A DNA stretch of 16,016 nucleotides from Treponema sp. (GCA_016294035.1 JAEDCT010000031.1:1-16016), one strand, 5' to 3'; numbered from the stretch's first letter, positions 1-7,269 are shown. Notes: generated by a model not told the origin, from the sequence alone. Numbers and translations: made by a program.

Positions 1-26
1 GGGCACATTCCTTTTGCTTGGTTGAT

Positions 27-67
27 AATTAATTTTCCCCGGCGCACTTGCTTGGGGAAAAGTAATT
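27..67 (-). terminator. Stem-loop after malG, possible terminator
   Basis: A 14-bp stem with one mismatch (arms 27-40 and 54-67, core TTTTCCCC/GGGGAAAA) and a 13-base loop lies just beyond the malG stop codon. Its position at the end of the malEFG operon suggests a transcription terminator. On the minus strand the stem is followed by ATCAACC rather than a clear run of T, so it is not a textbook intrinsic terminator and may instead stabilise the mRNA 3' end. Nothing else was recognised in bases 1-81. Confidence 0.45.
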
Positions 68-81
68 ATCTTCGATTATTA

Positions 82-975
82 TTATTCCTTTACGCCCGCA
101 GTTCCCATGCTCAACATCATTGATTTCTGTGTGAACAGGAAGAAAATTACAAATGGAATGGCAATAATCAATGATCCTGCCGCGAAATTAGTAAATTCAT
201 TTTTCTTATCCGATACAAAGCTGCACAATCCCAATGCAAGTGTCTGCTTGTCTGCGCTTCTCAATACCATCTTTGGGAAAATGAAGTCCATCCATGGGCC
301 TGTGAAACTTGAGATTCCCAGGAATGTGATGATTGGCTTTGTTATTGGAAGAATAATTGTTCCAAAAATCCTAAAGTGGCCTGCTCCGTCGATTCTGGCT
401 GCTTCATCAAGGTTCTTTGAAACAGTGTCCATGTAGCTTTTTACCATCCATGTATTGTATGGAATATTTCCTGCAACATAAACAAGAACCAGACCCCACA
501 ATGTATCAATTCCACCAATACGATTGAGAATAACATAAATTGCAATCATTCCTACGAAAGATGGGAAAATCTGGAGAATCAAGAGGCTCATGAGCATTGA
601 CTTCTTGAAAGCAAAATTGAATCTTGAGAATACATAGGCACTCAAAGATGAAATGATAACTGTCAAGATTGAAGTCCACAAAGCAATGATGAATGTATTC
701 TTGAACCACAGCCAGTAATTTGTCTTTGTGAACAGATACTTGAAGTGATCAAGAGTAAATCCGTTACCCATTGTTATTTTCATTCCGTTGGCAAGATGAA
801 TTGTATGTCCGTCTCCAAATGGAATGATGCTCATGTTTGCAATACCGTTTCCAGGAGCAAATGCAGCTGCAACTACATAAACCAGAGGATAGAACACAAA
901 CAGCGAGATGAGTATGAATATCATGTAAGTAATTGTTGTGTTTACTGTTTTGAATGCATTGTAATTCTTTATCAT
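82..975 (-). CDS. malG: Sugar ABC transporter permease, MalG type
   Basis: This is the second inner-membrane permease subunit of a maltose/oligosaccharide-type ABC importer (297 aa). Hydrophobic segments are visible at about residues 15-38, 90-115, 125-150, 160-172, 205-222 and 265-285. The cytoplasmic EAA loop that docks the ATPase is intact at residues 191-210 (EAARIDGA, then I-LP), and the extended loop between the first two membrane segments is typical of MalG. The ATG overlaps the malF stop codon in an ATGA arrangement, with AGGAAGG just upstream inside malF, so the two permeases are probably translationally coupled. No ATP-binding subunit lies next to it; a shared MsmX/MalK-like ATPase elsewhere is inferred. 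The exact sugar cannot be read from the permease. Confidence 0.93.
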   Translation of the reverse strand: MIKNYNAFKTVNTTITYMIFILISLFVFYPLVYVVAAAFAPGNGIANMSIIPFGDGHTIHLANGMKITMGNGFTLDHFKYLFTKTNYWLWFKNTFIIALWTSILTVIISSLSAYVFSRFNFAFKKSMLMSLLILQIFPSFVGMIAIYVILNRIGGIDTLWGLVLVYVAGNIPYNTWMVKSYMDTVSKNLDEAARIDGAGHFRIFGTIILPITKPIITFLGISSFTGPWMDFIFPKMVLRSADKQTLALGLCSFVSDKKNEFTNFAAGSLIIAIPFVIFFLFTQKSMMLSMGTAGVKE

Positions 976-2309
976 ACTGCACCTTCCTTATATGCCTTTG
1001 TATTTTTGAACTGATAGATTGCAAATGGAGCAAGAACAACGAAGATGAGAACTGCAATAACAGAAGCATAATTGTATTTCTGAAGTGTAATTGTAAGTTT
1101 ATAGATCCACGTAACAAGAATATCCGTACCACCGGCAAATGTTGTTGTACTGTCAGCAACATTTGGGCTTCCACCTGTAAGGAAGTAGATGGCACCAAAG
1201 TTATTGATGTTATGTGTAAAGCTCATAATGATAAGTGGCATTGTCTGATACAAAACCAGAGGCAATGTAACACGCCTGAACATCTGACCTGAAGAAGCTC
1301 CGTCAATGCGGGCAGCCTCATAGATGTCCTTGGAAATTGCTGTCATGGTACCCATAGAGAGCATCATGAAGTAACCGAATCCCGCCCACAAGTTGAGGGT
1401 AATACAAACAACCTGTGCAAGAGTTGCATTTCCCAGCCATGGAATGGTCTTAACGGCACCATCAGCAGTATATGAAAGAAGCCCGAGAGCTTCGAGTGTT
1501 CTGTTTACAACACCGAATGTACCATTCAAAAGGTTCTTCCACAAAAGCATTGTGATAACCACAGGAACTGCATATGGAAGGATAAAAATGAAACGGAACA
1601 CTGGTGCCAGTTTAATATTGCTTTCCTGAAGCTTAACTGCAACAAGAAGCCCACCAAAATAACAGGTGAAAGTTGCGGCAAAAGCCCATACAAGTGTCCA
1701 GACTGCAATTCTTGCAAATCCGGCTGACCATTTACTTCCGCCCAGAAGAAGTTCCTTGAAACTGTCAAATCCTACCCAGTCTACTGTGTTGGCTGGAGTA
1801 ATGTGCTTAGGAGCAGAATAGTTTGTGAATGCAACGGCAATGCTGAACAAAAGTGGAACGATAACAAAAACAAGAAGCATTACCAGACATGGAGTCAAAG
1901 CTGTGATTGGAAATGCGCGTCCTGAAATTTCCTCAACAGAAGCCTTCTGAGAAAGGAATCGTTTTGTTCTGCAATAATCGGCATATGTATTTTTTGCACT
2001 CTTGACAGAGATAATATACATAACAACGAAAACTGCAATTATTGCCAGGAAAAGAATACCGTCAATCAGCATGAAAACTGAATTGTCACGGAGCTTTACA
2101 GGCAAGTGATCTTTAGGTGTACCCAAAGTAATCAAATCATAAATCTTGGAACAAGTAATTGGAAGTGTTGCCAAGAAAACAAGTTCAATGAGAGCAAAGA
2201 ATGCGCCCTTAATGTATTGCTTGAGATACAGCAGGTGAGCAAGACCCATGAAGGCACCAGATGCGACTGCTATTTTTTTTGCTGAACTTCCATCAGAATT
2301 AATCTGCAT
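972..2309 (-). CDS. malF: Sugar ABC transporter permease, MalF type
   Basis: This is the first permease subunit of the same importer. I place the start at the ATG at 2309 (445 aa) because GAGG lies six bases upstream. The reading frame also extends to a TTG at 2345, which has no ribosome site. The N-terminus (about residues 18-100) carries an extra hydrophobic region (GLAHLLYLKQYIKGA, then two more membrane segments) before the core. The transporter core covers about 138-435, with the EAA loop at 331-350 (EAARIDGASS through TLP). A MalF-like stretch, AGGTDILVTWIYKLT, occurs at 392-406 and FTNYSAP at 161-167. The stop codon overlaps the malG start by four bases. A 165-base gap with stem-loops separates it from malE upstream. 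Confidence 0.93.
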   Translation of the reverse strand: MQINSDGSSAKKIAVASGAFMGLAHLLYLKQYIKGAFFALIELVFLATLPITCSKIYDLITLGTPKDHLPVKLRDNSVFMLIDGILFLAIIAVFVVMYIISVKSAKNTYADYCRTKRFLSQKASVEEISGRAFPITALTPCLVMLLVFVIVPLLFSIAVAFTNYSAPKHITPANTVDWVGFDSFKELLLGGSKWSAGFARIAVWTLVWAFAATFTCYFGGLLVAVKLQESNIKLAPVFRFIFILPYAVPVVITMLLWKNLLNGTFGVVNRTLEALGLLSYTADGAVKTIPWLGNATLAQVVCITLNLWAGFGYFMMLSMGTMTAISKDIYEAARIDGASSGQMFRRVTLPLVLYQTMPLIIMSFTHNINNFGAIYFLTGGSPNVADSTTTFAGGTDILVTWIYKLTITLQKYNYASVIAVLIFVVLAPFAIYQFKNTKAYKEGAV

Positions 2310-2365
2310 AAGAAACCTCAAAATTGACAAGAATGAATAGCCCAACCAAAAAAGCTATATCCACT

Positions 2366-2382
2366 ATTTTTACGCTAAAAAT
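2366..2382 (-). promoter_or_regulatory. AT-rich hairpin in malE-malF gap
   Basis: A perfect inverted repeat, ATTTTTA-CGC-TAAAAAT on the plus strand, lies in the malE-malF intercistronic region, closer to malF. Alone it is a weak stem. Together with the hairpin at 2410-2436 it may form part of an mRNA processing or stability region. Function is inferred from position only. Confidence 0.35.
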
Positions 2383-2409
2383 TTGGCTGCCCATATACAG
2401 ACTGCAGAA

Positions 2410-2436
2410 CAGGCAGAACTTCAACCATCCTGCCTG
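2410..2436 (-). promoter_or_regulatory. Stem-loop 3' of malE
   Basis: CAGGCAG (2410-2416) and CTGCCTG (2430-2436) form a 7-bp GC-rich stem with a 13-base loop, 38 bases past the malE stop codon. No run of T follows on the minus strand, so a full terminator is unlikely. In E. coli the malE-malF gap also carries stem-loop (REP) sequences that protect malE mRNA and raise the ratio of binding protein to permease. A similar role here is an inference. Confidence 0.45.
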
Positions 2437-2474
2437 CCGCCATCAATATAAAGACAGCCTAGTTATTCAAGATA

Positions 2475-3665
2475 TTACTTCTTGAGGATTGCTGCGTCAC
2501 AAGCATCAAGCTCAGACTTAACGTCAGCACCGTCCCAGATGTTCTTAGAAGCGTTGTTCATAGCTTCCCAGTACATTCCCATTTCAGGAATTGATGGCAT
2601 TGGGAATGCGTAGTCAAGCTGGTTAAGGAATCCAGGAATGTATGGGCTTGAAACTGTTGTCTGGATAGCTGGCATTGCACCTGTCAAGTCAAAGCGGAGC
2701 TGCTGCATTTCTGGGCTTACGAGGAAGTGAGCAAAGTCAGCTGCTTCTTCCGGATGCTCTGAGTATGCAGATACGAACATAGCGCGTGTTCCAGAGAATG
2801 ATGAAGCTGGGCTTGTATCTCCAGGAAGAGATGGAAGCTGAGTTACACCAAAGTCAAGACCTGCATCAACGAAGTTCTTGATGTTCCAAGGTCCAGTTAT
2901 GTGCATTGCTGCGTTTCCAGAAGAGAATGCCTGATCACAGTTTGCTGTATCAAGGTCAGCTGCTGGAACGTTGAGAGCGCCCTTCATTGACTGGAAGAAC
3001 TTCATACCCTTGATAGAAGCTTCGCTGTTGATGTTTGTGCTCTGTGTGTCTGTTCCGCTTGGTCCAAAGAGGCGGTTTCCGCTGGAAGTTGTGAATACGA
3101 TTGAGTAGTAAGCGTTTCCTACATCCATTACAAATCCGCGCTTTCCAGGATTCTTAGAGTTGAAATCCTTTACCCACTTTGCAAGATCTTCCCAAGTCTT
3201 TGGAACTTCAGTTTCCTTAATGAGAGCCTTGTTATAGAAGAGAGCATATGTTTCTGCACTTACAGGGTAACCATACATCTTTCCCTGATATGTAAGAGCC
3301 TGTGAACATGCACCAAGGACTTCTTTCTTGAGGTCTTCTGCGTTTACTGTCTCGAGAATGTGCTCACCGTTTACCAGTTCTCCAAGCTTATCATGTGGAG
3401 CTGCAAAAAGGTCTGCACCTGTTCCTGCTGGTCCGTCAAGAGCAATCTGTCCAGCTGCATCACCAAGTTCAACGTTGATGAATTCAATCTTTACGTTTGG
3501 ATGCTTAGCTGTATACTTTTCTCCAGCCTGCTTAATAAACTCATCTGGTCCTGAGAGAGATTCCCAAACCTTTAGAGTAACCTGATCCTGTGCCTTTCCT
3601 GCACATCCTGTAAATGCTGTCAATGCTGCTGCTACAACTGCTGCACCAAAAACTAACTTCTTCAT
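2475..3665 (-). CDS. malE: Sugar-binding lipoprotein, MalE type
   Basis: This is the extracytoplasmic solute-binding protein (396 aa, family 1) that captures the sugar and delivers it to MalF/MalG. Residues 1-20 form a lipoprotein signal peptide: two lysines, an alanine-rich hydrophobic core, and a lipobox ending FTG-Cys21, so the mature protein should be lipid-anchored. The mature part matches MalE-type proteins in length and motifs: VTLKVWES near the mature N-terminus, an early PHDKLGELV, the internal YGYPVSAETYALFYNK, and ITGPWNIKNF, which corresponds to the hinge-region INGPWAW of E. coli MalE. A strong AGGAGG (3672-3677) sits seven bases before the ATG. It is first in the order malE-malF-malG, just downstream of the LacI-type regulator. 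The family is certain; maltose or maltodextrin as ligand is probable only. Confidence 0.93.
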   Translation of the reverse strand: MKKLVFGAAVVAAALTAFTGCAGKAQDQVTLKVWESLSGPDEFIKQAGEKYTAKHPNVKIEFINVELGDAAGQIALDGPAGTGADLFAAPHDKLGELVNGEHILETVNAEDLKKEVLGACSQALTYQGKMYGYPVSAETYALFYNKALIKETEVPKTWEDLAKWVKDFNSKNPGKRGFVMDVGNAYYSIVFTTSSGNRLFGPSGTDTQSTNINSEASIKGMKFFQSMKGALNVPAADLDTANCDQAFSSGNAAMHITGPWNIKNFVDAGLDFGVTQLPSLPGDTSPASSFSGTRAMFVSAYSEHPEEAADFAHFLVSPEMQQLRFDLTGAMPAIQTTVSSPYIPGFLNQLDYAFPMPSIPEMGMYWEAMNNASKNIWDGADVKSELDACDAAILKK

Positions 3666-3757
3666 TCTTTTCCTCCTAAATGAAGTAATTTACTAAATTG
3701 AAGTCCTGTTTTGAATAAAACCCTGTTCCAAAACAAAACAAGATATAATCATTCCGG

Positions 3758-4771
3758 CTAGCGGAAAGATTCCCTGATTCTAAGCTCATAGTCAACCTGA
3801 GTTCTGGAAGGAACTTCCTTTCCCTCAATAAGGTTCACCAGAAGCCTGCTTGCCCTTTGGCTCAACTTGAACACGTTTACATTCAGGGCAGTAACCGGAG
3901 GAGTGTTATTCTCCAGAACCGGATTGTCATAAAACGAAATAACCTGAATGTCCGTAGGAACCTCATAGTCATTCATCTTCAGCCACTTGAGAACGTTCAC
4001 ACAGATCACATCATCCATGCAAACCAGACACTGGGGATTTTCCTTCATAAGCTCAGGAAGAATTCCAGTCAATCCTATCTCATCCGCATCCCAGACAACA
4101 GTGCAGTCTTTCTCAAGATTTATTCCGGCTTCATTGCAGGCGTAGACAAATCCCTTGAACCTGGTACCATTGACCAAATGCTTTTTATTTCCACACAGAA
4201 GGGCAACATTTCTGCAGCCCTTGCTGATCATAAACTTTGTCATCTCATAGCATCCCGCAGTCTGATCGCTGTCAACCTGGCAAAGGCTTTCATCCCGGGA
4301 TGTTCCAATTACCACAAAAGGTATTTTCTCTTTCTGAAGAAGCTTCACAGCCTCATCATTTTCCTCAATTCTGGTCAGGATTACTCCATCAACCTTTCTA
4401 TTAACAATAAGCCGTCTCAACGGTGTCACATCGCTGTTTGACTCAACAACCAGGATTGCATCAAAACCGCACTTGTAGACAGCCTCTGCAGTGTTCAGGA
4501 TCAGATTCTGGAAAAATGGAACCTCACCCGAATCGGCATCCTTAGGAACCACAAGGGCAATGTTATAGGAACGTTTCAACACAAGTCCCTTTGCCACCGG
4601 ATTCGGAACATAATTGCAGGCAGCTATCATTTCCTGAACGCGCTTTCGTGTTTCAGGTCCTATCCTCCCCTTGCAGTTTACAACCCTTGAAACCGTTGAT
4701 TTAGAAACCCCCAGCTCACGGGCAATATCCGCCAGAGTAACCGGAGCCTGAGATTTATTTTCAAAATCCAT
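3758..4771 (-). CDS. LacI-family transcriptional repressor
   Basis: This is a sugar-responsive DNA-binding regulator (337 aa from the ATG at 4771). The frame extends upstream to 4873, but those codons lie over the promoter and before an AAGGTAGGA ribosome site, and 337 aa is the usual family length. Residues 11-31 form the helix-turn-helix (VTLADIARELGVSKSTVSRV). Residues 56-63 (NPVAKGL) form the hinge helix with the Leu that normally wedges into a central CpG. From about residue 68 onward is the periplasmic-binding-protein-like effector domain. It lies between eda and malEFG, all on the same strand, so control of the importer and its own gene is likely. The inducer cannot be told from the sequence. 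Confidence 0.92.
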   Translation of the reverse strand: MDFENKSQAPVTLADIARELGVSKSTVSRVVNCKGRIGPETRKRVQEMIAACNYVPNPVAKGLVLKRSYNIALVVPKDADSGEVPFFQNLILNTAEAVYKCGFDAILVVESNSDVTPLRRLIVNRKVDGVILTRIEENDEAVKLLQKEKIPFVVIGTSRDESLCQVDSDQTAGCYEMTKFMISKGCRNVALLCGNKKHLVNGTRFKGFVYACNEAGINLEKDCTVVWDADEIGLTGILPELMKENPQCLVCMDDVICVNVLKWLKMNDYEVPTDIQVISFYDNPVLENNTPPVTALNVNVFKLSQRASRLLVNLIEGKEVPSRTQVDYELRIRESFR

Positions 4772-4823
4772 TGTTCCTACCTTGGTTATAATTGTAAACC
4801 CTGAATTTTGCAAACACAAGATA

Positions 4824-4831
4824 AAACGTTT
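4824..4831. promoter_or_regulatory. AACGTT palindrome near lacI-type start site
   Basis: The perfect 8-bp palindrome AAACGTTT lies just downstream of the predicted transcription start of the LacI-type gene. A central CG flanked by A and T matches the general form of LacI-family operators. It is short and could be chance, but the promoter and a second AACGTT site close by strengthen it. Confidence 0.4.
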
Positions 4832-4833
4832 GC

Positions 4834-4860
4834 TCAACACGATAATATTACACGTGTTGA
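4834..4860. promoter_or_regulatory. Long inverted repeat over lacI-type promoter
   Basis: The 8-bp arms TCAACACG and CGTGTTGA are separated by 11 bases that contain the predicted -10 box of the regulator's promoter. A protein bound here would block RNA polymerase. The spacing differs from a compact LacI operator, so it may be bound by this repressor as a wide site or by another regulator. Confidence 0.5.
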
Positions 4861-4873
4861 TTCTACTTGTCAA
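4845..4873 (-). promoter_or_regulatory. Promoter of the LacI-family gene
   Basis: On the minus strand a perfect -35 box TTGACA (4868-4873) is followed after 17 bases by TAATAT (4845-4850, four of six consensus bases). The predicted start falls near 4838, giving a leader of about 65 bases before the ATG at 4771. The same transcript could continue into malEFG, since no terminator follows the regulator gene. Confidence 0.7.
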
Positions 4874-4911
4874 ACATTTTTTTTATTTTTTGTGGAATTT
4901 AATCTGATTTT

Positions 4912-4925
4912 TGGAAACGTTCCCA
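4912..4925. promoter_or_regulatory. LacI-type operator, TGGAAACGTTCCCA
   Basis: This 14-base near-palindrome is centred on CG (half-sites TGGAAA and TGGGAA, five of six matching). It has the AACGTT core typical of LacI-family operators and lies upstream of the -35 box of the LacI-type gene, just past the end of eda. With the smaller site at 4824-4831 it could allow looping across the promoter. The centres are 91 bases apart. Confidence 0.55.
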
Positions 4926-4953
4926 CCTCGGCTTTTCAGTCCTTAGAAAAAAA

Positions 4954-5532
4954 TCAGTCAATCACCCAGGTACCGCCTACAGCCAGCACATTCTGGCATT
5001 CAAGATAAGAATTGTAATTTTCACCGTTAATACCACCCGTTGGTATGAATTTTACATGGGGGAATGGTCCTGAAAGAGCCTTGAGCATTTTTATGCCGCC
5101 TGAAAGTTCTGCGGGAAAAAATTTGAGCACATCAAGACCACGGTTCAAAGCCCATTCTACCTGACTTGGATTGCAGACTCCAGGGAAAAGAGGAATTTTT
5201 TTTCCGATGCAAAAATCAACAGTGTCAAAATTAAATCCCGGAGAAACCATAAACTGCGCCCCGGAATCCAGGGCCATCTTTGCAAGCTCCGGATTAATGA
5301 CAGTTCCGGCACCAAGAAACACCTGGGGAAATTCCTTTCTGACTGCCTCCATACCCCGGGCAATCTTCTTAAAGCCTTCCGTGCCATCAAGTGACCTGAA
5401 TGTTACCTCAATGGACGACAATCCCCTGGAAAGAACTTTTTCTGCCGCAGCAAGGGCATCATTTTCTGAAACAATCTTAACCACAGGAATAATGCGGGCC
5501 TCTTGAATCTTTAATTTTGCATCTTCAAACAT
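4954..5532 (-). CDS. eda: KDPG/KHG aldolase
   Basis: This cytosolic class I aldolase of the Entner-Doudoroff and uronate pathways splits 2-keto-3-deoxy-6-phosphogluconate into pyruvate and glyceraldehyde 3-phosphate. From the ATG at 5532 it is 192 aa; a TTG at 5550 is an unlikely alternative. Active-site landmarks are present: Glu42 and Arg46 (IEVTFRS), GAGTV at 74-78, SPG at 97-99, the Schiff-base Lys137 (LKFFPAE), the phosphate-binding PTGGI at 164-168 and GGTW at 186-189. The protein stops four residues after GGTW-V, whereas E. coli Eda (213 aa) continues with a further helix of about 20 residues. No ribosome site is visible before either start. It is divergent from rlmE and upstream of the LacI-type regulator. 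Confidence 0.9.
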   Translation of the reverse strand: MFEDAKLKIQEARIIPVVKIVSENDALAAAEKVLSRGLSSIEVTFRSLDGTEGFKKIARGMEAVRKEFPQVFLGAGTVINPELAKMALDSGAQFMVSPGFNFDTVDFCIGKKIPLFPGVCNPSQVEWALNRGLDVLKFFPAELSGGIKMLKALSGPFPHVKFIPTGGINGENYNSYLECQNVLAVGGTWVID

Positions 5533-5538
5533 AAGGGC

Positions 5539-5551
5539 ATTGTGGCACAAT
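5539..5551. promoter_or_regulatory. Palindrome ATTGTG-G-CACAAT
   Basis: A perfect inverted repeat with 6-bp arms around one base lies between the divergent eda and rlmE starts and overlaps the proposed eda -10 box. It has the size of an operator. The binding protein is unknown. Confidence 0.45.
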
Positions 5552-5567
5552 CAGGCTCAACTTTCAA
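5539..5567 (-). promoter_or_regulatory. Possible eda promoter
   Basis: On the minus strand TTGAAA (5562-5567, five of six) is followed after exactly 17 bases by CACAAT (5539-5544, four of six). Transcription would begin at or next to the eda ATG at 5532, which would explain the missing ribosome site. The -10 box is weak, so this is tentative. Confidence 0.4.
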
Positions 5568-5573
5568 TTGAAA
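5562..5573. promoter_or_regulatory. Palindrome TTTCAATTGAAA
   Basis: This perfect 12-bp palindrome is centred 22-23 bases from the neighbouring ATTGTGGCACAAT and overlaps the proposed eda -35 box. AT-rich palindromes arise easily by chance, so it is only a candidate operator. Confidence 0.35.
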
Positions 5574-5590
5574 ATACCGACAATCAGTGT

Positions 5591-6193
5591 ATGCCGTCTA
5601 AAAGAAACAGCTACAGCAAACCGGATTTCTGGTCTCAGAAAGCATTTAAGGAAGGATATCCTGCAAGAAGCGTATACAAGCTCCAGGAGATCGACCAGAA
5701 ATTTGGATTCCTGAAAAAAGGATACACAGTTCTCGATTTGGGTTCAGCACCAGGAAGCTGGACAACATGGCTTCTCAGAAACCTGGATGAAAGCGGAAAG
5801 GTTGTTTCCGTTGACCTGAATCCTCTTTCAAAAGATGTAAAGGGTTCAAATCTTGTGTTTTTCCAGGGAGACCTTCTCAGCGAGGAAATCAGGGAACAGA
5901 TAACACAGCAGGGCCCATACGATCTTGTTGTATGCGACGCAGCTCCACTTACAACCGGAAACCGGACAATAGACACCCTCAGAAGCAAATCCCTGGTTGA
6001 AATGGCCATCTGGTATGCCCAGACAATGCTCAAAACCGGTGGCAATTTCTGCGTGAAAATTTTCCAGAACGGGGACCAGCAGAAACTTCTCATGAAAATG
6101 AGGGAAATATTCACCCAGGCAAAAGGATTCAAGCCGGAAGCCTGCAGGTCAGAATCATTCGAAACATATTTAATTGGAATAAATAAAAAATGA
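5591..6193 (+). CDS. rlmE: 23S rRNA (uridine-2'-O)-methyltransferase, RlmE/FtsJ
   Basis: This SAM-dependent enzyme 2'-O-methylates a uridine in the peptidyl-transferase A loop of 23S rRNA (U2552 in E. coli) during 50S maturation. The 200-aa protein from the ATG at 5591 has the family's usual length. The SAM-binding motif VLDLGSAPGSW is at 47-57. The catalytic Lys-Asp-Lys-Glu set is visible as Lys30 (SVYKLQ), Asp116 (VCDAAP), Lys156 (CVKIFQ) and Glu191 (SFETY). The N-terminal RSVYKLQEI is also typical. The frame runs further upstream to a TTG at 5540, but those codons lie in the divergent promoter region. No clear ribosome site precedes the ATG. The next gene starts 11 bases after the stop codon. 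Confidence 0.93.
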   Translation: MPSKRNSYSKPDFWSQKAFKEGYPARSVYKLQEIDQKFGFLKKGYTVLDLGSAPGSWTTWLLRNLDESGKVVSVDLNPLSKDVKGSNLVFFQGDLLSEEIREQITQQGPYDLVVCDAAPLTTGNRTIDTLRSKSLVEMAIWYAQTMLKTGGNFCVKIFQNGDQQKLLMKMREIFTQAKGFKPEACRSESFETYLIGINKK

Positions 6194-6203
6194 GGGACAA
6201 ATC

Positions 6204-7205
6204 ATGAATCAAATTGATTTTTTTGAAGAGGTCTGCTACAGTAAAAGCCTGAAAATGAAAGCATATTTAAAATTGGGTATTAGTTGTGCCTGCTCCGTTC
6301 TTGGAATAGGACTCTTTATTGCAGGCATTACTTTCGGAATCATACATTTCAACAACTCTCAGGGACAGGGCGGACTCTCAGATCCGGCTTCAATCACTCC
6401 AAATGAACTCACAGATGATATAGCCCTCCAGATGGAAGCAAGTGAAGGCGAGGCAACTGGTAACGGAAACCTCACATACATGTCTTACCGCGTAAAGCAG
6501 GGAGATATGATCAGCGTTATTGCAGACACATACGGAGTAACACAGGATACAATCATCAGCGTGAACAACATCCGTGCATCCCGACTCATTCAGATCGGTC
6601 AGTACCTGAAAATTCCTTCAATGCCAGGAATTCTGTACACAGTAAGAAACCCTAACGAGACTGCAGCATCCATCTCGGAAAAATACAATGTTGACCCACA
6701 GAAATGTGCTCTCGTAAACAACATCGGCATTGAGGAAAACCTTGCCACAGGAAAGACTCTTTTTGTTCCAGACGCAGCAATGGACTGGATTACAAGACAG
6801 GAAATCAACGGAGACCTTTTCATAAAGCCTATCAAGACAAGATTCGTCACATCTTCACGCTATGGATGGAGAAAAAATCCTTTCAACCCGGCAAAAAGAA
6901 CTTTCCACGGCGGAATTGACATGGCCTGTCCAAAGGGAACAAGAATCTATGCTGCACTTCCGGGGCGTGTTGCAAGCACCGGATACAGCAATGTTTACGG
7001 AAACTACGTAATTATCGTTCACCATTCAGGATACAAGACTCTCTACGCACACATGAGCTCAATTTCCACATCAGCAGGAAAAAATGTTGACACTACAACA
7101 GTCATTGGTCGTGTTGGAAGTACAGGTATGAGCACAGGACCTCACCTTCACTTCACGGTTTACAAGAACGGACGATCAGTTAACCCTGCAAACCTCTGGA
7201 AATAG
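6204..7205 (+). CDS. Membrane-anchored LysM/M23 peptidoglycan endopeptidase
   Basis: This 333-aa cell-wall hydrolase cuts peptide crosslinks in peptidoglycan. A single hydrophobic segment (about 24-48) anchors it, leaving the rest in the periplasm. A clear LysM domain at 94-138 (YRVKQGDMISVIADTYGV) binds glycan. A second, weaker LysM-like repeat occurs at 144-188. The M23 (LytM) domain spans about 215-333. Zinc ligands are His235 and Asp239 (HGGID) and His316, with catalytic His283 (YAHMS) and His314 (HLHF), so it should be active rather than an EnvC/NlpD-type degenerate activator. The ribosome site GAGGG overlaps the rlmE TGA, suggesting coupled translation. An internal ATG at residue 18 is a possible alternative start. 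Confidence 0.9.
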   Translation: MNQIDFFEEVCYSKSLKMKAYLKLGISCACSVLGIGLFIAGITFGIIHFNNSQGQGGLSDPASITPNELTDDIALQMEASEGEATGNGNLTYMSYRVKQGDMISVIADTYGVTQDTIISVNNIRASRLIQIGQYLKIPSMPGILYTVRNPNETAASISEKYNVDPQKCALVNNIGIEENLATGKTLFVPDAAMDWITRQEINGDLFIKPIKTRFVTSSRYGWRKNPFNPAKRTFHGGIDMACPKGTRIYAALPGRVASTGYSNVYGNYVIIVHHSGYKTLYAHMSSISTSAGKNVDTTTVIGRVGSTGMSTGPHLHFTVYKNGRSVNPANLWK

Positions 7206-7232
7206 CCAGAATCCAATCTGAACCTTACACAA

Positions 7233-7262
7233 AATGCTTCACAATCTGAGGCATTTTTTTTT
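7233..7262 (+). terminator. Intrinsic terminator after LysM/M23 gene
   Basis: AATGCTTC (7233-7240) pairs with GAGGCATT (7248-7255) through one G-U pair, with a 7-base loop and nine T residues (7254-7262). It ends the rlmE-peptidase unit just before the cheR promoter. Confidence 0.85.
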
Positions 7263-7269
7263 CAAAAAG

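Noticed and set aside
764..1198. A 144-codon minus-strand frame overlapping malF and malG
   Set aside because: It lies wholly inside two well-supported genes in another frame, and its residues look like random, Gln/His/Ser-rich translation.
2310..2345. A TTG start for malF at 2345
   Set aside because: The ATG at 2309 has GAGG six bases upstream; the TTG has no ribosome site and adds 12 residues that are not needed.
3708..3734. GTTTTG/CAAAAC inverted repeat upstream of malE as an operator
   Set aside because: Low-complexity A/T-rich arms with a 15-base spacer and no promoter I could fit. Chance is likely.
3752..3766. TTCCG-GCTAG-CGGAA inverted repeat at the end of the LacI-type gene as a terminator
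   Set aside because: Only a 5-bp stem, inside the last codons, without a T run.
3857..4441. A 194-codon plus-strand frame inside the LacI-type gene
   Set aside because: Antisense shadow of a gene with clear motifs; no ribosome site, signal or domain recognised.
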